Origin: Verrucomicrobiales bacterium
GTDB taxonomy: Bacteria > Verrucomicrobiota > Verrucomicrobiia > Limisphaerales > J093
Direction: 5' to 3'
DNA: 64,000 nt
Assembly: GCA_015075445.1 (NCBI GenBank)
Contig: JABTUJ010000009.1
Coordinates: 124,001-188,000 of the forward strand
The position numbers were made by a program, and so were the translations under genes. The notes beneath the pieces were generated by a model. That model saw only the letters and a list, made by a program, of their open reading frames with translations, made no database searches and was not told the origin of the DNA. Shown one piece after another: positions 1 through 9,724 of this stretch (positions are counted from its first letter, which is position 1; every line of letters begins with the position of its first letter).

Positions 1-1
1 G

Positions 2-463
2 CGCCACACCCCCCTCCGCGTCGAACTCACCGTCGCCGGCAGCTTCGCCTCACCCGCCGACCAGGCGGCCTTCGAGCGGCGGGTACGGGCGCCCGACCTG
101 ACCCGCGACACGCCTCTCGTCCACTATGCCGGGTTCGTCCGTGGCGACGCCAAGACGCGCCTGCTCACCGAGAGCGATTGCCTCTGCTTCCCCACCTGGC
201 TTCCGGAAGGCTTTCCGCTGACGCTCCTCGAGGCCATGGCCTACGGACTGCCCGTGCTCTGTTCCGATTTTCGCGCACTGCCGGAGATCCTGCCGCCCGG
301 GTATCCCGGCATTGTCCCGGTGCGAGACCCTTCCGCCCTGGCCGCCAAGCTGGTCGCGTTCACCGGCAGCGACTACGACCCGTCCCTCCGCCGCTGGTAT
401 GCCGAGCGCTATTCGGCGGCCCGGTTCGCCGCCGAAATGCGCGCCGCGCTGCTCAGCGTTTGA
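2..463 (+). CDS. Glycosyltransferase family 4 (GT-B), C-terminal part only
   Basis: The reading frame is open from the window edge to TGA at 461-463, so only the C-terminal ~153 residues are visible. The segment LPEGFPLTLLEAMAYGLPVL holds the E-x7-E motif (EGFPLTLLE) that binds the nucleotide-sugar donor in GT4/RfaB-type retaining GT-B enzymes. It is followed by the usual 'GLPVLCSDFRALPEIL' region, where a conserved Glu follows the donor loop. The enzyme should transfer a sugar from an NDP-sugar to a lipid or glycan acceptor at the cytoplasmic face of the membrane. Donor and acceptor cannot be read from this fragment. The next gene is on the opposite strand, so this is the end of its transcription unit. 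Confidence 0.85.
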   Translation, partial: RHTPLRVELTVAGSFASPADQAAFERRVRAPDLTRDTPLVHYAGFVRGDAKTRLLTESDCLCFPTWLPEGFPLTLLEAMAYGLPVLCSDFRALPEILPPGYPGIVPVRDPSALAAKLVAFTGSDYDPSLRRWYAERYSAARFAAEMRAALLSV

Positions 464-514
464 GGTGTTGCTCCCGGCGTGGTGTTCCGGCCACGCGCGC
501 CCGGCTGTTGGAGC

Positions 515-979
515 TCACCAAACCCCCGGGAAAAAGCGGCGCACCCGGCCCGCGTAATCGGCGTAGCCCGGGAAGTGCTCACGCAACCACGCTTCCTCGC
601 GCGCGGCCTTTGCCCGGAGAAACACGGTCAACACCAGCGCCGCCAGCGCCGTCGGCCAGCTCGACCAGTACAAGGCCCAGGCAAAGGACAGAAACATCAG
701 GCTCGCGTACAGCGGATGCCGCACCCAGCGGTAAATGCCGCCGGTGACCAGTCGCGACCCCGCGTTGGGCCGCGGGAAAATCGTGCGGTTGCGCCCCAGC
801 ACCCAAGCGCCCCCGATGCCGAAGCCGGCACCGGCCAGCAGCAACGCCGCCGCCAGCGTCAGCCTGAGCCCCTCCGCCGACGCGCCCGGCGTCAGCGGAC
901 CCCCGACCAGCACCAGCACCATCAGCGCCGACTGGGTCAGGACCCATCCTCCGCCTCGTTCGTAAAAACCACCTGCCAT
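515..979 (-). CDS. Isoprenylcysteine carboxyl methyltransferase-like membrane protein
   Basis: About 154 residues from ATG at 979; a TTG further upstream at 1003 is possible but less likely. Three to four hydrophobic segments are visible. The C-terminal third carries the family signature: 'GIYRWVRHPLYAS' followed later by 'EEAWLREHFPGYADYAGRVRRFFP'. The RHPxY and EE..L...FPGY..Y...V.RFFP pattern is typical of the ICMT/PEMT/NnrU-like superfamily of integral-membrane SAM methyltransferases. The substrate in bacteria is usually unknown and no protein prenylation system is visible nearby, so only the fold is assigned. It converges with the preceding glycosyltransferase and is divergent from lptD. 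Confidence 0.8.
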   Translation of the reverse strand: MAGGFYERGGGWVLTQSALMVLVLVGGPLTPGASAEGLRLTLAAALLLAGAGFGIGGAWVLGRNRTIFPRPNAGSRLVTGGIYRWVRHPLYASLMFLSFAWALYWSSWPTALAALVLTVFLRAKAAREEAWLREHFPGYADYAGRVRRFFPGVW

Positions 980-1172
980 CGCTCGGGGTGGAGTGTTGCC
1001 CAAACCGTGCCGGCGGCAATCCGCAATCCCGCCGCACGCTCGGACCCCGGCAGCGCCCTCGCGGAGCGTTTGGAGTGCGTGCGGTTGACCGCCGCTTTTC
1101 GTCCAGCCGCGGGCAGGGTGCCGGGAAATCGGCTTGGCACTCGCCCCGGGCTTTGGCTAGCGTCCGGCCGCG

Positions 1173-3347
1173 ATGGGACTCCTCCGCCGGCTGGTCTTGC
1201 TGCTGCTGTTGACGGGGCTGCCTTGGGGCGGCTGGGCGGCGCCCGCACCCACCCTGGAACTCCGCGCCCTGAGCGACGAGGGCGACTTCGAGTACGACGA
1301 GGTCACAGGCTGGGCCACCAGCCCCGCCGGGGTCCAGGTCACCTACGCGGATGCCACCCTCACCGCGCAGAGCGTCCGGTTCACACGCGAGACCGGCGAA
1401 GTGGCGGCCGACGGCGACGTTCGCCTCCAGCGGGGCACCGAGGTCTGGACCGGCGAACGGCTCACCTACAACTTCTACACGCGCGAGCTCAACACAGCCG
1501 AGTTCCGCGCCGGCATGAAGCCCTTCTTCGCCGGCGGCGAGGGCCTGTCGGGCGGGTGGACCAACCAGGTGCAGTCGGCGACCAACGCCTTCGTCACGCT
1601 CGACGACTACGCCGAGCCCTTCTATCGCGTCCGCGCCCGCGAGCTCACCTTCGTCTCTGGTGAATACCTCGAAGCACGCAAGGCCACGCTGTACGTCGGT
1701 GGCGTCCCCATCTTTTACACCCCCAAATACCGCCGGTACTTCAACCGGTCCGGCAACCACTTCTCCTTCCGGCCCGGCATCCGGTCGTTGTTCGGTCCCT
1801 ACCTGCTCAGCCGCTACAACTGGTACGCGGGCACCAACGTGGCGGGCGCCGTGCTCTTCGACCTGCGGCAGAAACGCGGCCTGGGCGGCGGGCTTGAAGT
1901 CGGCGCCGACCTGGGCCCGTATGGCACCAACCGGTTCCTGGGCTACTACGCCCACGACATGCGGCCCAGCACGAATTCCCTCCTCGAACCGATTGACCCC
2001 GGGCGCTGGCGCTTCGCCTTCGACCACGATGCCGTCCTGGCCACGAACCTCACCTTCAAGACCAGCGCGCGGGTCCAGAGCGACGAGTACATCGTCCGCG
2101 ACTTCTTCGAGCGCGAATACCGCGAGAACGGCCAGCCCCAGAGCTTCTTCGAACTGGATCAGTCGTGGTCCAACTTCAGCCTGAATTTCCTCACGCAGGG
2201 CCAGTTCTACGACTTCTACGAGACGGTCGAGCGGCTGCCCGACATTCAGTTCTCCGGCCATCGCCAGCAGCTCGGCGCTTCGCCCCTCTATTACGAGAGT
2301 GACAGCTCCCTCGCCTATCTCCGCCGGCGCTTCGCCTACGACCAGCAGCCCTCCTATGAAGCCTTCCGCGCCGACACCTTCCACCAGGTGCTGCTCCCGC
2401 AGACGTTCTTCGGCTGGCTCAATGTGACCCCGCGCGCCGGCGGACGCTTCACCCACTACGGCGAGACCGAAGGATCCGGCGTCTCCCTCGCCAGCGCCGA
2501 TCGCGGCGTGTTCAACACCGGCGCCGAGGTGTCCTCGAAGCTCGCCCGCGTCTGGCCCGGCACCCAGAACCGCCTCCTCGACGTCCGCGGCCTCCGCCAC
2601 ATCCTCGAACCCTCCGCCAACTACGTGTACGTGCCCGACCCCTCCGTCGCCCCGCCGCGCCTCCCGCAGTTCGACTACGAACTCAACAGCTTCGAGCTGC
2701 TCCCCATCGACTTCCCGGACTACAACAACATCGACTCCATCGACTCGCAGAACGTCGTCCGCTTCGGTCTCCGCCAGCGCCTCCAGACCCGCCGCGCCAC
2801 CGGCCTCGAAAACCTCGTCCACTGGGGCATGTTCCTCGACTGGCGCCTCGACCCCTACCGCGACCAGCGCACCTTCAACGACCTCTACTCCGACCTCGAT
2901 TTCCGGCCCCGCTCCTGGATCACGGTCAGTTCCGAGATCCGTTACGACATCAACGAGACCAACCTCCGGATGGCCAACCACACCCTCACCCTCGAGCCCA
3001 ACGACGTCTGGAGCTGGAAGTTCGGCCACCGCTACCTCCTCGAATGGCCCGGCGAAGGTCCCGACTCCGGCAACAACCTCTTCCTCAGCAGCGTCCGCTT
3101 CAAGCTCAACGAAAACTGGGCCTTCCGCGCTGTCCACCACTTCGAGGCCCGCGACGGCACCCTCGAAGAACAGCAGTACTCCGTCTCTCGCGACTTCCGC
3201 AGTTGGACCGGTGCCCTGGTCTTCCGCTGGCGCAACGAGCGGACCGAGGACGAGGACTTTACCCTGGCGCTCATGCTTTCCTTGAAGGCCTTCCCGCGCT
3301 ACAGCCTGGGCTCCGATCGCGACGAACACATCGGCCTGCTGGATTAG
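1173..3347 (+). CDS. lptD: LPS-assembly protein LptD (OstA-like)
   Basis: 724 residues with an N-terminal signal peptide (MGLLRRLVLLLLLTG...WAAPAP). Residues ~25-110 form an OstA/LptA-like beta-jellyroll ('GVQVTYADATLTAQSVRF', 'GEVAADGDVRLQRG', 'WTGERLTYNF'). The rest is rich in alternating aromatic beta-strands and contains 'PIFYTPKYRRYF' and 'RFGLRQRLQTRR', as in LptD barrels. The role is insertion of lipopolysaccharide into the outer leaflet of the outer membrane with LptE. It is somewhat shorter than the E. coli protein and I counted no Cys, so the disulfide-based maturation known from E. coli LptD cannot operate here. No other lpt gene is nearby. Confidence 0.85.
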   Translation: MGLLRRLVLLLLLTGLPWGGWAAPAPTLELRALSDEGDFEYDEVTGWATSPAGVQVTYADATLTAQSVRFTRETGEVAADGDVRLQRGTEVWTGERLTYNFYTRELNTAEFRAGMKPFFAGGEGLSGGWTNQVQSATNAFVTLDDYAEPFYRVRARELTFVSGEYLEARKATLYVGGVPIFYTPKYRRYFNRSGNHFSFRPGIRSLFGPYLLSRYNWYAGTNVAGAVLFDLRQKRGLGGGLEVGADLGPYGTNRFLGYYAHDMRPSTNSLLEPIDPGRWRFAFDHDAVLATNLTFKTSARVQSDEYIVRDFFEREYRENGQPQSFFELDQSWSNFSLNFLTQGQFYDFYETVERLPDIQFSGHRQQLGASPLYYESDSSLAYLRRRFAYDQQPSYEAFRADTFHQVLLPQTFFGWLNVTPRAGGRFTHYGETEGSGVSLASADRGVFNTGAEVSSKLARVWPGTQNRLLDVRGLRHILEPSANYVYVPDPSVAPPRLPQFDYELNSFELLPIDFPDYNNIDSIDSQNVVRFGLRQRLQTRRATGLENLVHWGMFLDWRLDPYRDQRTFNDLYSDLDFRPRSWITVSSEIRYDINETNLRMANHTLTLEPNDVWSWKFGHRYLLEWPGEGPDSGNNLFLSSVRFKLNENWAFRAVHHFEARDGTLEEQQYSVSRDFRSWTGALVFRWRNERTEDEDFTLALMLSLKAFPRYSLGSDRDEHIGLLD

Positions 3348-3394
3348 CGCCAGCCCCTGCCGGCGAAGCGCCCCCGGGCGAAAAGCGGCTCCGC

Positions 3395-4033
3395 TCAGAT
3401 CAACCGCCACGCTCTCAGCACGCCCACGAGCGAGGGCAACGGGCGCTGCCACAACCAGTCCACCTCGAGCCAGAGCCCCGCGAGCACGCGGCTCGTGTAC
3501 CGCCCCGCGGCGTCCACCGGCGCCAGTCGGTAGATCCCGTCGGCACCTCGCTGATAGAACTCGGCCTGCTGCCGCTGCGGGTCGATGAGCCAATACTCCG
3601 GCACCCCGCCCTGCTCGTACTCGAAGAACTTCTCGCCGCGGTCCACCGCGCGGCTCCCCGGACTGATGATCTCGACCACCAGGTCGCCAGGCCCCTCCAG
3701 AAAGAGCGGGTGCAGCCGCTCCAGATTCGCCTTGGCCACGAAGAGGATATCCGGCGCCCGTCCCGGCAGGTCCGGGCCCGTCTTCATCTGGAATGGCTCA
3801 AACAGGACCGCACCCAGGTCCCTGGCCTCGACGTAGTGCTTGATCAGGCTGAGCAGAAACAATCCTACGTCGGCGTGCTCGCGCGAGACCGGACTCATGG
3901 GAACCACCTTGCCTTGGACCCACTCGACATGCTCGAGGTCGCCGGGCCGATTCAGAAAAGCTTCGTAAGAGATCCCGACTTCCGTGCCAGGCACTCCGCC
4001 GACCATCCCCGGGATCGTTGCTATCACCGTCAT
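3395..4033 (-). CDS. Uma2 family endonuclease (DUF820)
   Basis: 212 residues. The PD-(D/E)XK-like Uma2 fold is recognisable: 'GDLEHVEWVQGKVVPM' near the N-terminus, 'PDILFVAKANLERL', then the catalytic stretch 'GPGDLVVEIISPGSRAVDRG' with 'EYEQGGVPEYWLIDPQRQQAEFY'. The D..VEI.SP..R..DR..K...Y...GV.EYW.ID arrangement is diagnostic of DUF820. These are abundant, usually single-gene putative restriction-like endonucleases in cyanobacteria, planctomycetes and verrucomicrobia; the target is not known. It is transcribed toward lptD and its 5' side faces a repeat-rich gap. Confidence 0.9.
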   Translation of the reverse strand: MTVIATIPGMVGGVPGTEVGISYEAFLNRPGDLEHVEWVQGKVVPMSPVSREHADVGLFLLSLIKHYVEARDLGAVLFEPFQMKTGPDLPGRAPDILFVAKANLERLHPLFLEGPGDLVVEIISPGSRAVDRGEKFFEYEQGGVPEYWLIDPQRQQAEFYQRGADGIYRLAPVDAAGRYTSRVLAGLWLEVDWLWQRPLPSLVGVLRAWRLI

Positions 4034-4094
4034 GACGCTGCCAACGTAGGCCGCAGTCGCTGGGCGGCAAGCGCAAACCCGACTCGCGGCCCCA

Positions 4095-4178
4095 CCATGA
4101 ACCGTCCCTCGTAGCCGCCGACGTGAGGAGGCGGATTCATCCTCTCCGCCTCCTCACGTCGGCGGCTGCGGTTCATGG
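4095..4178. repeat. Long REP-like palindrome (family I, core GCCGACGTGAGGAG)
   Basis: Perfect 22-nt inverted repeat, arms 4114-4135 and 4145-4166, around a 9-nt loop. A second, outer inverted pair (CCATGAACCG at 4095-4104 and CGGTTCATGG at 4169-4178) extends the stem with mismatches. The core GCCGACGTGAGGAG recurs at 6369-6520, so it belongs to a dispersed family. It lies between divergent uma2 and parE, which argues against a simple terminator. Confidence 0.85.
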
Positions 4179-4218
4179 GCGCTGGCAGGTCCGGCAGGAA
4201 AAGGCCGCTTCCCCATCC

Positions 4219-4373
4219 CCGATGTTCGTAATCGGTGGAGGGACTCTCCGTCTTGGATTCTCCGCCGATTCCGAACATCGGTAATGCGGAGGAGGGAATC
4301 TCCGCCCCCAATCCCGATGTTCGTAATCGGAGGGACTCTCCGTCTTGGATTCTCCGCCGATTCCGAACATCGG
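4219..4373. repeat. Two tandem copies of palindromic repeat family II
   Basis: Two ~60-nt units, 4219-4281 and 4314-4373. Each starts with CCGATGTTCGTAATCGG and ends with the near reverse complement CCGATTCCGAACATCGG; both have GGACTCTCCGTCTTGGATTC between the arms. Each unit can fold into a hairpin. A related half unit lies at 14407-14442. The rest of 4034-4521 shows no gene or promoter that I can recognise. Confidence 0.85.
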
Positions 4374-4521
4374 GGATGGGGTTGAGGGAGACGCTCCTTA
4401 AACTCGTGGTTCGGGTGTCCCGCCTGCATCCCGGTGGGGCGAGACTCCTGCCCAGCCCACGAGCTCAATCGCAGCTCCCCAAACCCTTTGCCAAACCGCC
4501 CGCCTTCCGCAGACTCGGCGC

Positions 4522-6351
4522 ATGGCCGAGACCGCCAAGCACAGTTACGACCAGAGCAAGATCAAGACCCTCTCCTCGCTCGAGCACATCCGGCTTCGCA
4601 CCGGCATGTACATCGGGCGCATCGGCACCGGCGCCCATTACGACGACGGCTGTTACATCCTGCTCAAGGAGGTCGTCGATAACGCCGTCGACGAGTTCAT
4701 CATGGGCGCCGGGCGCGAAGTCCGCCTCGACATCGAGGGCACCCGCGTCCGCGTCCGCGATTTCGGCCGCGGCATCCCGCTCGGCAAGGTCGTCGAGTGC
4801 GTCTCCAGCATCAACACCGGCGCCAAGTACAACGACGACGTCTTCCAGTTCAGCGTCGGCCTCAACGGCGTGGGCACCAAGGCCGTCAACGCCCTCGCGA
4901 AGACCTTCACCGTCCGCAGCCACCGCGCCGGCCAGTTCGTCGAGGCCACCTTCAAACAGGGCAAGCTCAAGAAGCAGACCGAGGGCAGCACCCCCGAGCC
5001 CGACGGCACCTTCGTCGAGTTCGAGCCCGACCCCGAGATCTTCCCCGCCGTCGAGTTCCGGTCTGAACACATCGAGCGCCGCCTCCGCCATTACAGCTAC
5101 CTCAACGCCGGCCTCCGCCTGATCTACAACGGCCAGACCTTCCAGTCCCGGCTCGGCCTGCTCGACCTCATCCTCGAAGACCTGCGCACCGACCAGAGCG
5201 AGCCGCTCTACGCCCCGCTCCATTACTCGACCAAGCTCCTCGAGTTCTGCTTCACCCACGCCAACAGCCGCTACGGCGAGACCTTCTACAGCTTCGTCAA
5301 CGGCCAGTACACCAGCGACGGCGGCACCCACCTGAGCGCCTTCCGCGAAGGCCTCCTCAAGGCCGTCAACGAATACGCCGGCAAGGCCTTCGACGGCGAC
5401 GACGTCCGCGAGGCCATGGTCGGCGCCATCGCCCTCCGCCTCAAGAATCCCGTCTTCGAGTCCCAGACCAAGAACAAGCTGGGCAACACCGAGATCCGCA
5501 CCGACCTCGTCAACCAGGTCCGCGCCGAACTGCTCCAGTTCTTCAGCCGCAACCAGGCCATCGCCGCCCAGATCGTCGCCAAGGCCGAGGACACCCAGCA
5601 GCTCCGCAAGGAACTCCAGGAGGTCAAGAAGCTCGCCCGCGAACGCGCCAAGGCCATCACCCTCCGCATCCCCCAGCTCAAAGACTGCAAACACCACTTC
5701 GACAAGCGCCGCGGCCTCGGACGCGGCACCATGATCTTCATCTGCGAAGGCCAGTCCGCCGCCGGCTCCATCACCAGTTGCCGCGACGTCAACAACCAGG
5801 CCGTCTTTGTGCTCAAGGGCAAGCCGCTCAACGTCTGGGACCTCAAACGCGACGTCATGTACAAGAATGACGAGCTCTACCACCTCATGCAGGCCCTCCA
5901 CCTCGAAGACCACCCCGACGGCCTCCGCTACGAAAAGGTCATCCTCGCCACCGACGCCGACGTCGACGGCCTGCACATCCGGAACCTGATGATCACGTAC
6001 TTCTTCCGGTTCTTCGAGTCCGTCGTCCACGACGGCCACCTCCACGTCCTCGAAACCCCGCTGTTCCGCGTGCGCAACCCCCGCGAGACCCTCTATTGCT
6101 ACATCGAGGCCGAGCGCGACGCCGCCCTCGCCCGCCTCGGCGGCAAGCCCGAGATCACCCGCTTCAAAGGCCTGGGCGAGATCAGCCCCAAGGAGTTCGC
6201 CCAGTTCATCGGCAAAGAGATGCGGCTCAGCCAGGTCGAGTACGCCCCCAAACCCGAGGCCACCCCCATCTTCACCTTCTACATGGGCAAGAACACCCCC
6301 GAGCGGAAGGACTACATCATGGACCGCCTCGTCGTCCCGGTCGAAGACTGA
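4522..6351 (+). CDS. parE: DNA topoisomerase IV subunit B (ParE-type GyrB paralogue)
   Basis: 609 residues. The GHKL ATPase motifs are intact: EVVDNAVDEF (residues ~50-59, Glu/Asn for catalysis and Mg), DFGRGIP, and GLNGVGTKAVNAL. The TOPRIM domain follows with CEGQSAAGS (~residue 409) and ATDADVDGLHI (~residue 476). EGQSA in place of the EGDSA of classical gyrase resembles, from memory, the Bacteroidetes-type ParE. The length fits ParE rather than full GyrB, which carries extra domains. With ParC it would decatenate chromosomes using ATP. No parC lies adjacent in this window; the next gene is on the opposite strand behind repeats. Confidence 0.9.
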   Translation: MAETAKHSYDQSKIKTLSSLEHIRLRTGMYIGRIGTGAHYDDGCYILLKEVVDNAVDEFIMGAGREVRLDIEGTRVRVRDFGRGIPLGKVVECVSSINTGAKYNDDVFQFSVGLNGVGTKAVNALAKTFTVRSHRAGQFVEATFKQGKLKKQTEGSTPEPDGTFVEFEPDPEIFPAVEFRSEHIERRLRHYSYLNAGLRLIYNGQTFQSRLGLLDLILEDLRTDQSEPLYAPLHYSTKLLEFCFTHANSRYGETFYSFVNGQYTSDGGTHLSAFREGLLKAVNEYAGKAFDGDDVREAMVGAIALRLKNPVFESQTKNKLGNTEIRTDLVNQVRAELLQFFSRNQAIAAQIVAKAEDTQQLRKELQEVKKLARERAKAITLRIPQLKDCKHHFDKRRGLGRGTMIFICEGQSAAGSITSCRDVNNQAVFVLKGKPLNVWDLKRDVMYKNDELYHLMQALHLEDHPDGLRYEKVILATDADVDGLHIRNLMITYFFRFFESVVHDGHLHVLETPLFRVRNPRETLYCYIEAERDAALARLGGKPEITRFKGLGEISPKEFAQFIGKEMRLSQVEYAPKPEATPIFTFYMGKNTPERKDYIMDRLVVPVED

Positions 6352-6368
6352 CTCCCTCCCCCCCTCCC

Positions 6369-6573
6369 GTAGGAGCCGACGTCAGGAGGCTCTGCCGAGT
6401 CTCGTCACCTCGACTCCTACACCACCTCCGGTAGGAGCCGACGTCAGGAGGCTCTGCAGGAGGCTGTGGTGAGTCTCGTCACCTCGACTCCTACCCACTT
6501 CCGGTAGGAGCCGACGTGAGGAGTTTCGCTCCGGGACGCCTCCGACGATGGAGGCGCCCTGGGAGCGAACGGT
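6369..6573. repeat. Three units of palindromic repeat family I
   Basis: Units at 6369-6420 and 6431-6494 begin GTAGGAGCCGACGTCAGGAG and end with the imperfect reverse complement GTCACCTCGACTCCTAC, so each folds into a hairpin with ~24-nt arms. A third, partial unit starts at 6504 (GTAGGAGCCGACGTGAGGAG) and runs into another imperfect inverted repeat to ~6573. The array lies inside the 3' end of the minus-strand surface-protein ORF and supplies its stop codon. Confidence 0.9.
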
Positions 6574-9450
6574 CGATTCCTCCATGCTTACCCGCCAGTA
6601 ACCCTGAGCCGGCGTGCGATGGGCCGCGTCATGATCCGTCAGCACGGTGGTCGTGCCGGTGGCAGTCACCGCACTGCCCGTCGCGGTCCAGGTCCCGGCA
6701 CTGAGGCTCGCGCGGTACTCCAGCGAGTAGCTCTTGCCCGGCGTGGTGGTCACCGTGAACTCGACCCCGCTGGCCTTGATCTCGGTGTCGGTGATCCGCG
6801 GCGGCAGCGCCGCAAGCTGGAGGATCTCGAGCGTGAAGCCGTCGAGGATGGCGTTGGGATCCGTCAGATCCTCGCGGGTCGTCGCGCCGGCGTTGAGGAC
6901 GACGTACAGGTTGTCGCGCTGCGTCGTGAACTCGAAGGACACCATGGCAGCGGACGAGACGATGTTGACAACGCCGCCCTGGGTTTCCGTGGGCACGAAG
7001 TTCTCGGCGATGAGGACCCCGTCCGCATAGATGTTGAAGCCGCGGTTGGCGCAGCATTGTTCGTAGTAGAACGACTGGAACTTGTACCGGCTGCCCGGCA
7101 CCAGGCCCGTGAGCCGCACCGACACAATCGGCGCGTACCGGATGGACTGGGTGACGAACTCCATCACGTTGTCCGCCGGACTGTCGCCGTACTCGGGCTG
7201 GTTCCAGTTGGGGACGTTGTTGGCGGCCGTGACCGTGACGCCCGGCACGTTATCGGCGGTGAAGTCCGCATCGTAGGCCTTCCCGGCCGGCCCGGCGCTG
7301 CTGACGTTGACCGCGTACAGGAAGTTCCCCTGGAGATCCGGTCCCTGGGTCGGGTTCCAGTTCGCGTCGTACCCGTCTCCGGGATCGCCGCCGGTGATGG
7401 TCTCGATCTTGATCGCGCTGAATAGCGTCGGAGGATCCTTCGGATTGGTTCCCGCCGCGACCTCCGCGCCGTCCGAGATCCCGTCATTGTCCGTGTCCCA
7501 CTTGAGGGGATCGGTGCCGTGGATCTTGACCTCGTCCCCATCCGAGAGGCCGTCGCCGTCGGTGTCCGGGTTGTACGGGTCGGTGAAATAGACCTTCACC
7601 TCTTCGCGGTCGGTGAGGCCGTCGTTGTCCGGGTCGGCCCGGTTCGGATCCGTGTTGGCAGCGAACTCCTCGGCATTGGTCAGGCCGTCGCCGTCCTTGT
7701 CACCGGTACCGGTCTGGGTGAGATCGCCGAAGACCTCGAGCTCCCACGCATCCGGCAGCCCGTCGGAATCGGAGTCGGTTCGTGCCGCCAGCACTTCGAG
7801 CGTGGCACCCTGCAGGATGGCGTTGTGATCGGTGAGCCGGGCGTCAGTGATCTTGCGCCCGTCCAGGACGATGGTGGTCTGCGGGCCGGGAGCGACGAAG
7901 GTGTGGGTGACCACGACGGCATTGGTGCGGGGAGTCGGTAAGGCACCCTGCCATTGGAAGGGCGCGAACTCACGGACGGTGGGCCGGCCGTTGACCAGGA
8001 TGTAGAAGCCGCGCGGCCACGCGTTCTCGGCGAAGAGCAACTGGAGCTTGTACGTGGCCCCGGCCTCGAGGTTGCCCAACGTCAGCGTGACGGCCGGGGT
8101 GGCCGTGGCAGCGTTGCTCCACCGGATCGAAGCCATCAACGTCTCGAGCAGCACGGCGTCCGCCGAGTCGCCGTAGTCGAGGTTCGGATTCCAGTTCATC
8201 GCCACGTTGCCCGACACGAGCGTGACGCCCTCGACGTTGTCCGCCGTGAAGTAGGCGCCGCGGAGCTGGCCCAGTTCCTCGTTGTTGGCGGCGTTGATCG
8301 CGTAGAGGAACGTGCCGTCCAGATCCAACCCCTGGCCCGGATCGGGTCCGGTGAAGAGGTTGATCAGGGTCTTCTGCGGCCGGCTGTCGGGGTCGTTCGG
8401 ATCGCTATAAACCTGCACCTCGTAGTGATCGCTCGCCCCGTCACCATCGGTGTCCACCTTCCGGTGATCGGTCTTGTAGAGGAGGATTTCGGAGGCGTCG
8501 GTGAGAAGGTCGCCGTCGATGTCGCCGGTGCGCAGCGGGTCGGTCTGGTAGGTCTTGACTTCGTCACCGTCGGAGAGCCCGTCGCCGTCCGTGTCCGGGT
8601 TGGTGGGATCGGTGCCGAGGGTCTGCTCCTCGGCATTGGTCAGGCCGTCGGCGTCGGGATCCTCATTCGGCAAGGCGTCGAGGTTGTTGAAGTACTTGCG
8701 TTCCCAATCGTCGCGCAGCCCGTCCCCATCCTCGTCGGTGAACGGGCTGAGGCGTTCGAGGGTGAAGCCGTTGAGGATGGCGTTGTGGTCGTTGATGTCC
8801 GGCAAGGTCGCCGCCGCGCCGTCCAGGACCACGAGGTAGGTATCGCTGGCCGCTGTGAACTGGGTCGTGATCACTGCGCCAATCAGGTCCCGGACCTCGG
8901 TGAACTCCTGGCCTTCGCTGGCCTGGGTCGGGCCCGGCATGAAGTCGGTCACTTCGGTGACGCCATTGAGCACCACGTTGAACCCGCGCCCCGGACAGCA
9001 GTTCTCACGGAAGAGCAGTTGCAGCTTGTACTCGACGCCCGCCTCGACCCGCAGCGTGACCTGGACCGTGTTCGGTGAGGCCGACCAACGGATCGAGTTC
9101 ATCACCAGCGAGAGGTTCCGGTCGTTCTCGGTCTCGCCGTAGTTCGCGGTCCCCCAGCCGCCGTTGGCAATCTGGTTCTGCGCAACCACCGTTACCCCCA
9201 GGACGTTGTCCCCGGTGAACAGGGCGTCGCCCACCCGGCCAACCCCGCCGTCCGGCCCCACGTTGACGGCGTAGGTGAAGTTCCCCTGCAGATCCAACCC
9301 CTCGCCCGGGTCGCCCCCGGTGAAAGTCCCCACCGTGGCGGCGCCCAGCGCCGACCCCGTGACTGCCAGAGCGCTCAGACCCGCCAGGGCCGGCGCCCAC
9401 CGGTGCCTTAACAACCGTAAGCCGATGTTGGTTTGTTCTCGTTTGTTCAT
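6382..9450 (-). CDS. Secreted protein: three malectin-like domains separated by Ca-binding (TSP3-like) repeats
   Basis: 1022 residues from ATG at 9450; a TTG or upstream start would add only charged residues before the signal peptide ('[22 protein letters not shown]'). Three homologous ~190-residue domains start near residues 33, 373 and 691. Each opens with a GGDPG-type motif and '[15 protein letters not shown]' and ends 'ITDHNAIL.GFTLE'; they look like malectin/jelly-roll sandwiches. Between them are Asp-rich loops such as [14 protein letters not shown] and [14 protein letters not shown], the thrombospondin type-3/EF-hand-like Ca pattern. The C-terminal segment to 'GYWRVSM' is an Ig-like tail. 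The last ~60 residues are translated family I repeat DNA, and the TGA stop is part of a repeat unit. Probably a cell-surface glycan-binding protein; ligand unknown. Confidence 0.8.
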   Translation of the reverse strand: MNKREQTNIGLRLLRHRWAPALAGLSALAVTGSALGAATVGTFTGGDPGEGLDLQGNFTYAVNVGPDGGVGRVGDALFTGDNVLGVTVVAQNQIANGGWGTANYGETENDRNLSLVMNSIRWSASPNTVQVTLRVEAGVEYKLQLLFRENCCPGRGFNVVLNGVTEVTDFMPGPTQASEGQEFTEVRDLIGAVITTQFTAASDTYLVVLDGAAATLPDINDHNAILNGFTLERLSPFTDEDGDGLRDDWERKYFNNLDALPNEDPDADGLTNAEEQTLGTDPTNPDTDGDGLSDGDEVKTYQTDPLRTGDIDGDLLTDASEILLYKTDHRKVDTDGDGASDHYEVQVYSDPNDPDSRPQKTLINLFTGPDPGQGLDLDGTFLYAINAANNEELGQLRGAYFTADNVEGVTLVSGNVAMNWNPNLDYGDSADAVLLETLMASIRWSNAATATPAVTLTLGNLEAGATYKLQLLFAENAWPRGFYILVNGRPTVREFAPFQWQGALPTPRTNAVVVTHTFVAPGPQTTIVLDGRKITDARLTDHNAILQGATLEVLAARTDSDSDGLPDAWELEVFGDLTQTGTGDKDGDGLTNAEEFAANTDPNRADPDNDGLTDREEVKVYFTDPYNPDTDGDGLSDGDEVKIHGTDPLKWDTDNDGISDGAEVAAGTNPKDPPTLFSAIKIETITGGDPGDGYDANWNPTQGPDLQGNFLYAVNVSSAGPAGKAYDADFTADNVPGVTVTAANNVPNWNQPEYGDSPADNVMEFVTQSIRYAPIVSVRLTGLVPGSRYKFQSFYYEQCCANRGFNIYADGVLIAENFVPTETQGGVVNIVSSAAMVSFEFTTQRDNLYVVLNAGATTREDLTDPNAILDGFTLEILQLAALPPRITDTEIKASGVEFTVTTTPGKSYSLEYRASLSAGTWTATGSAVTATGTTTVLTDHDAAHRTPAQGYWRVSMEESTVRSQGASIVGGVPERNSSRRLLPEVGRSRGDETHHSLLQSLLTSAPTGGGVGVEVTRLGRAS

Positions 9451-9724
9451 TCTAGGTGTGAGGTTGACTCCCCCCACGCAGCCAGACCGCCGCACGTCAA
9501 CACCAACGGACGCCGCGCTTCTGCCGCGCTGAGGAGATGAGTGTGATCGTGCGAGTCGGAGCAGACAAAGGAAAGCGGAAAATCACCTGCACACACCACA
9601 CACCACACCTCCTGCCGCCCGTTTCTTGCCCCCAACACCGGCGCCGCCGCCGCCCCCGAAACGCCGGCTGGCATTGCGACCCGCTTTCCGGCAGGATCGG
9701 GCCCGTGCACCGACCGCCCGCCCC

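Noticed and set aside
579..3593. Long minus-strand open frame (about 1000 codons) opposite lptD
   Set aside because: Its translation is Val/Glu/Gly-rich low-complexity sequence with no domain, created by high GC on the strand opposite a clear lptD gene.
6369..6573. CRISPR array
   Set aside because: Units are self-complementary, irregularly spaced and separated by repeat-derived sequence instead of unique spacers of constant length; no cas genes nearby.
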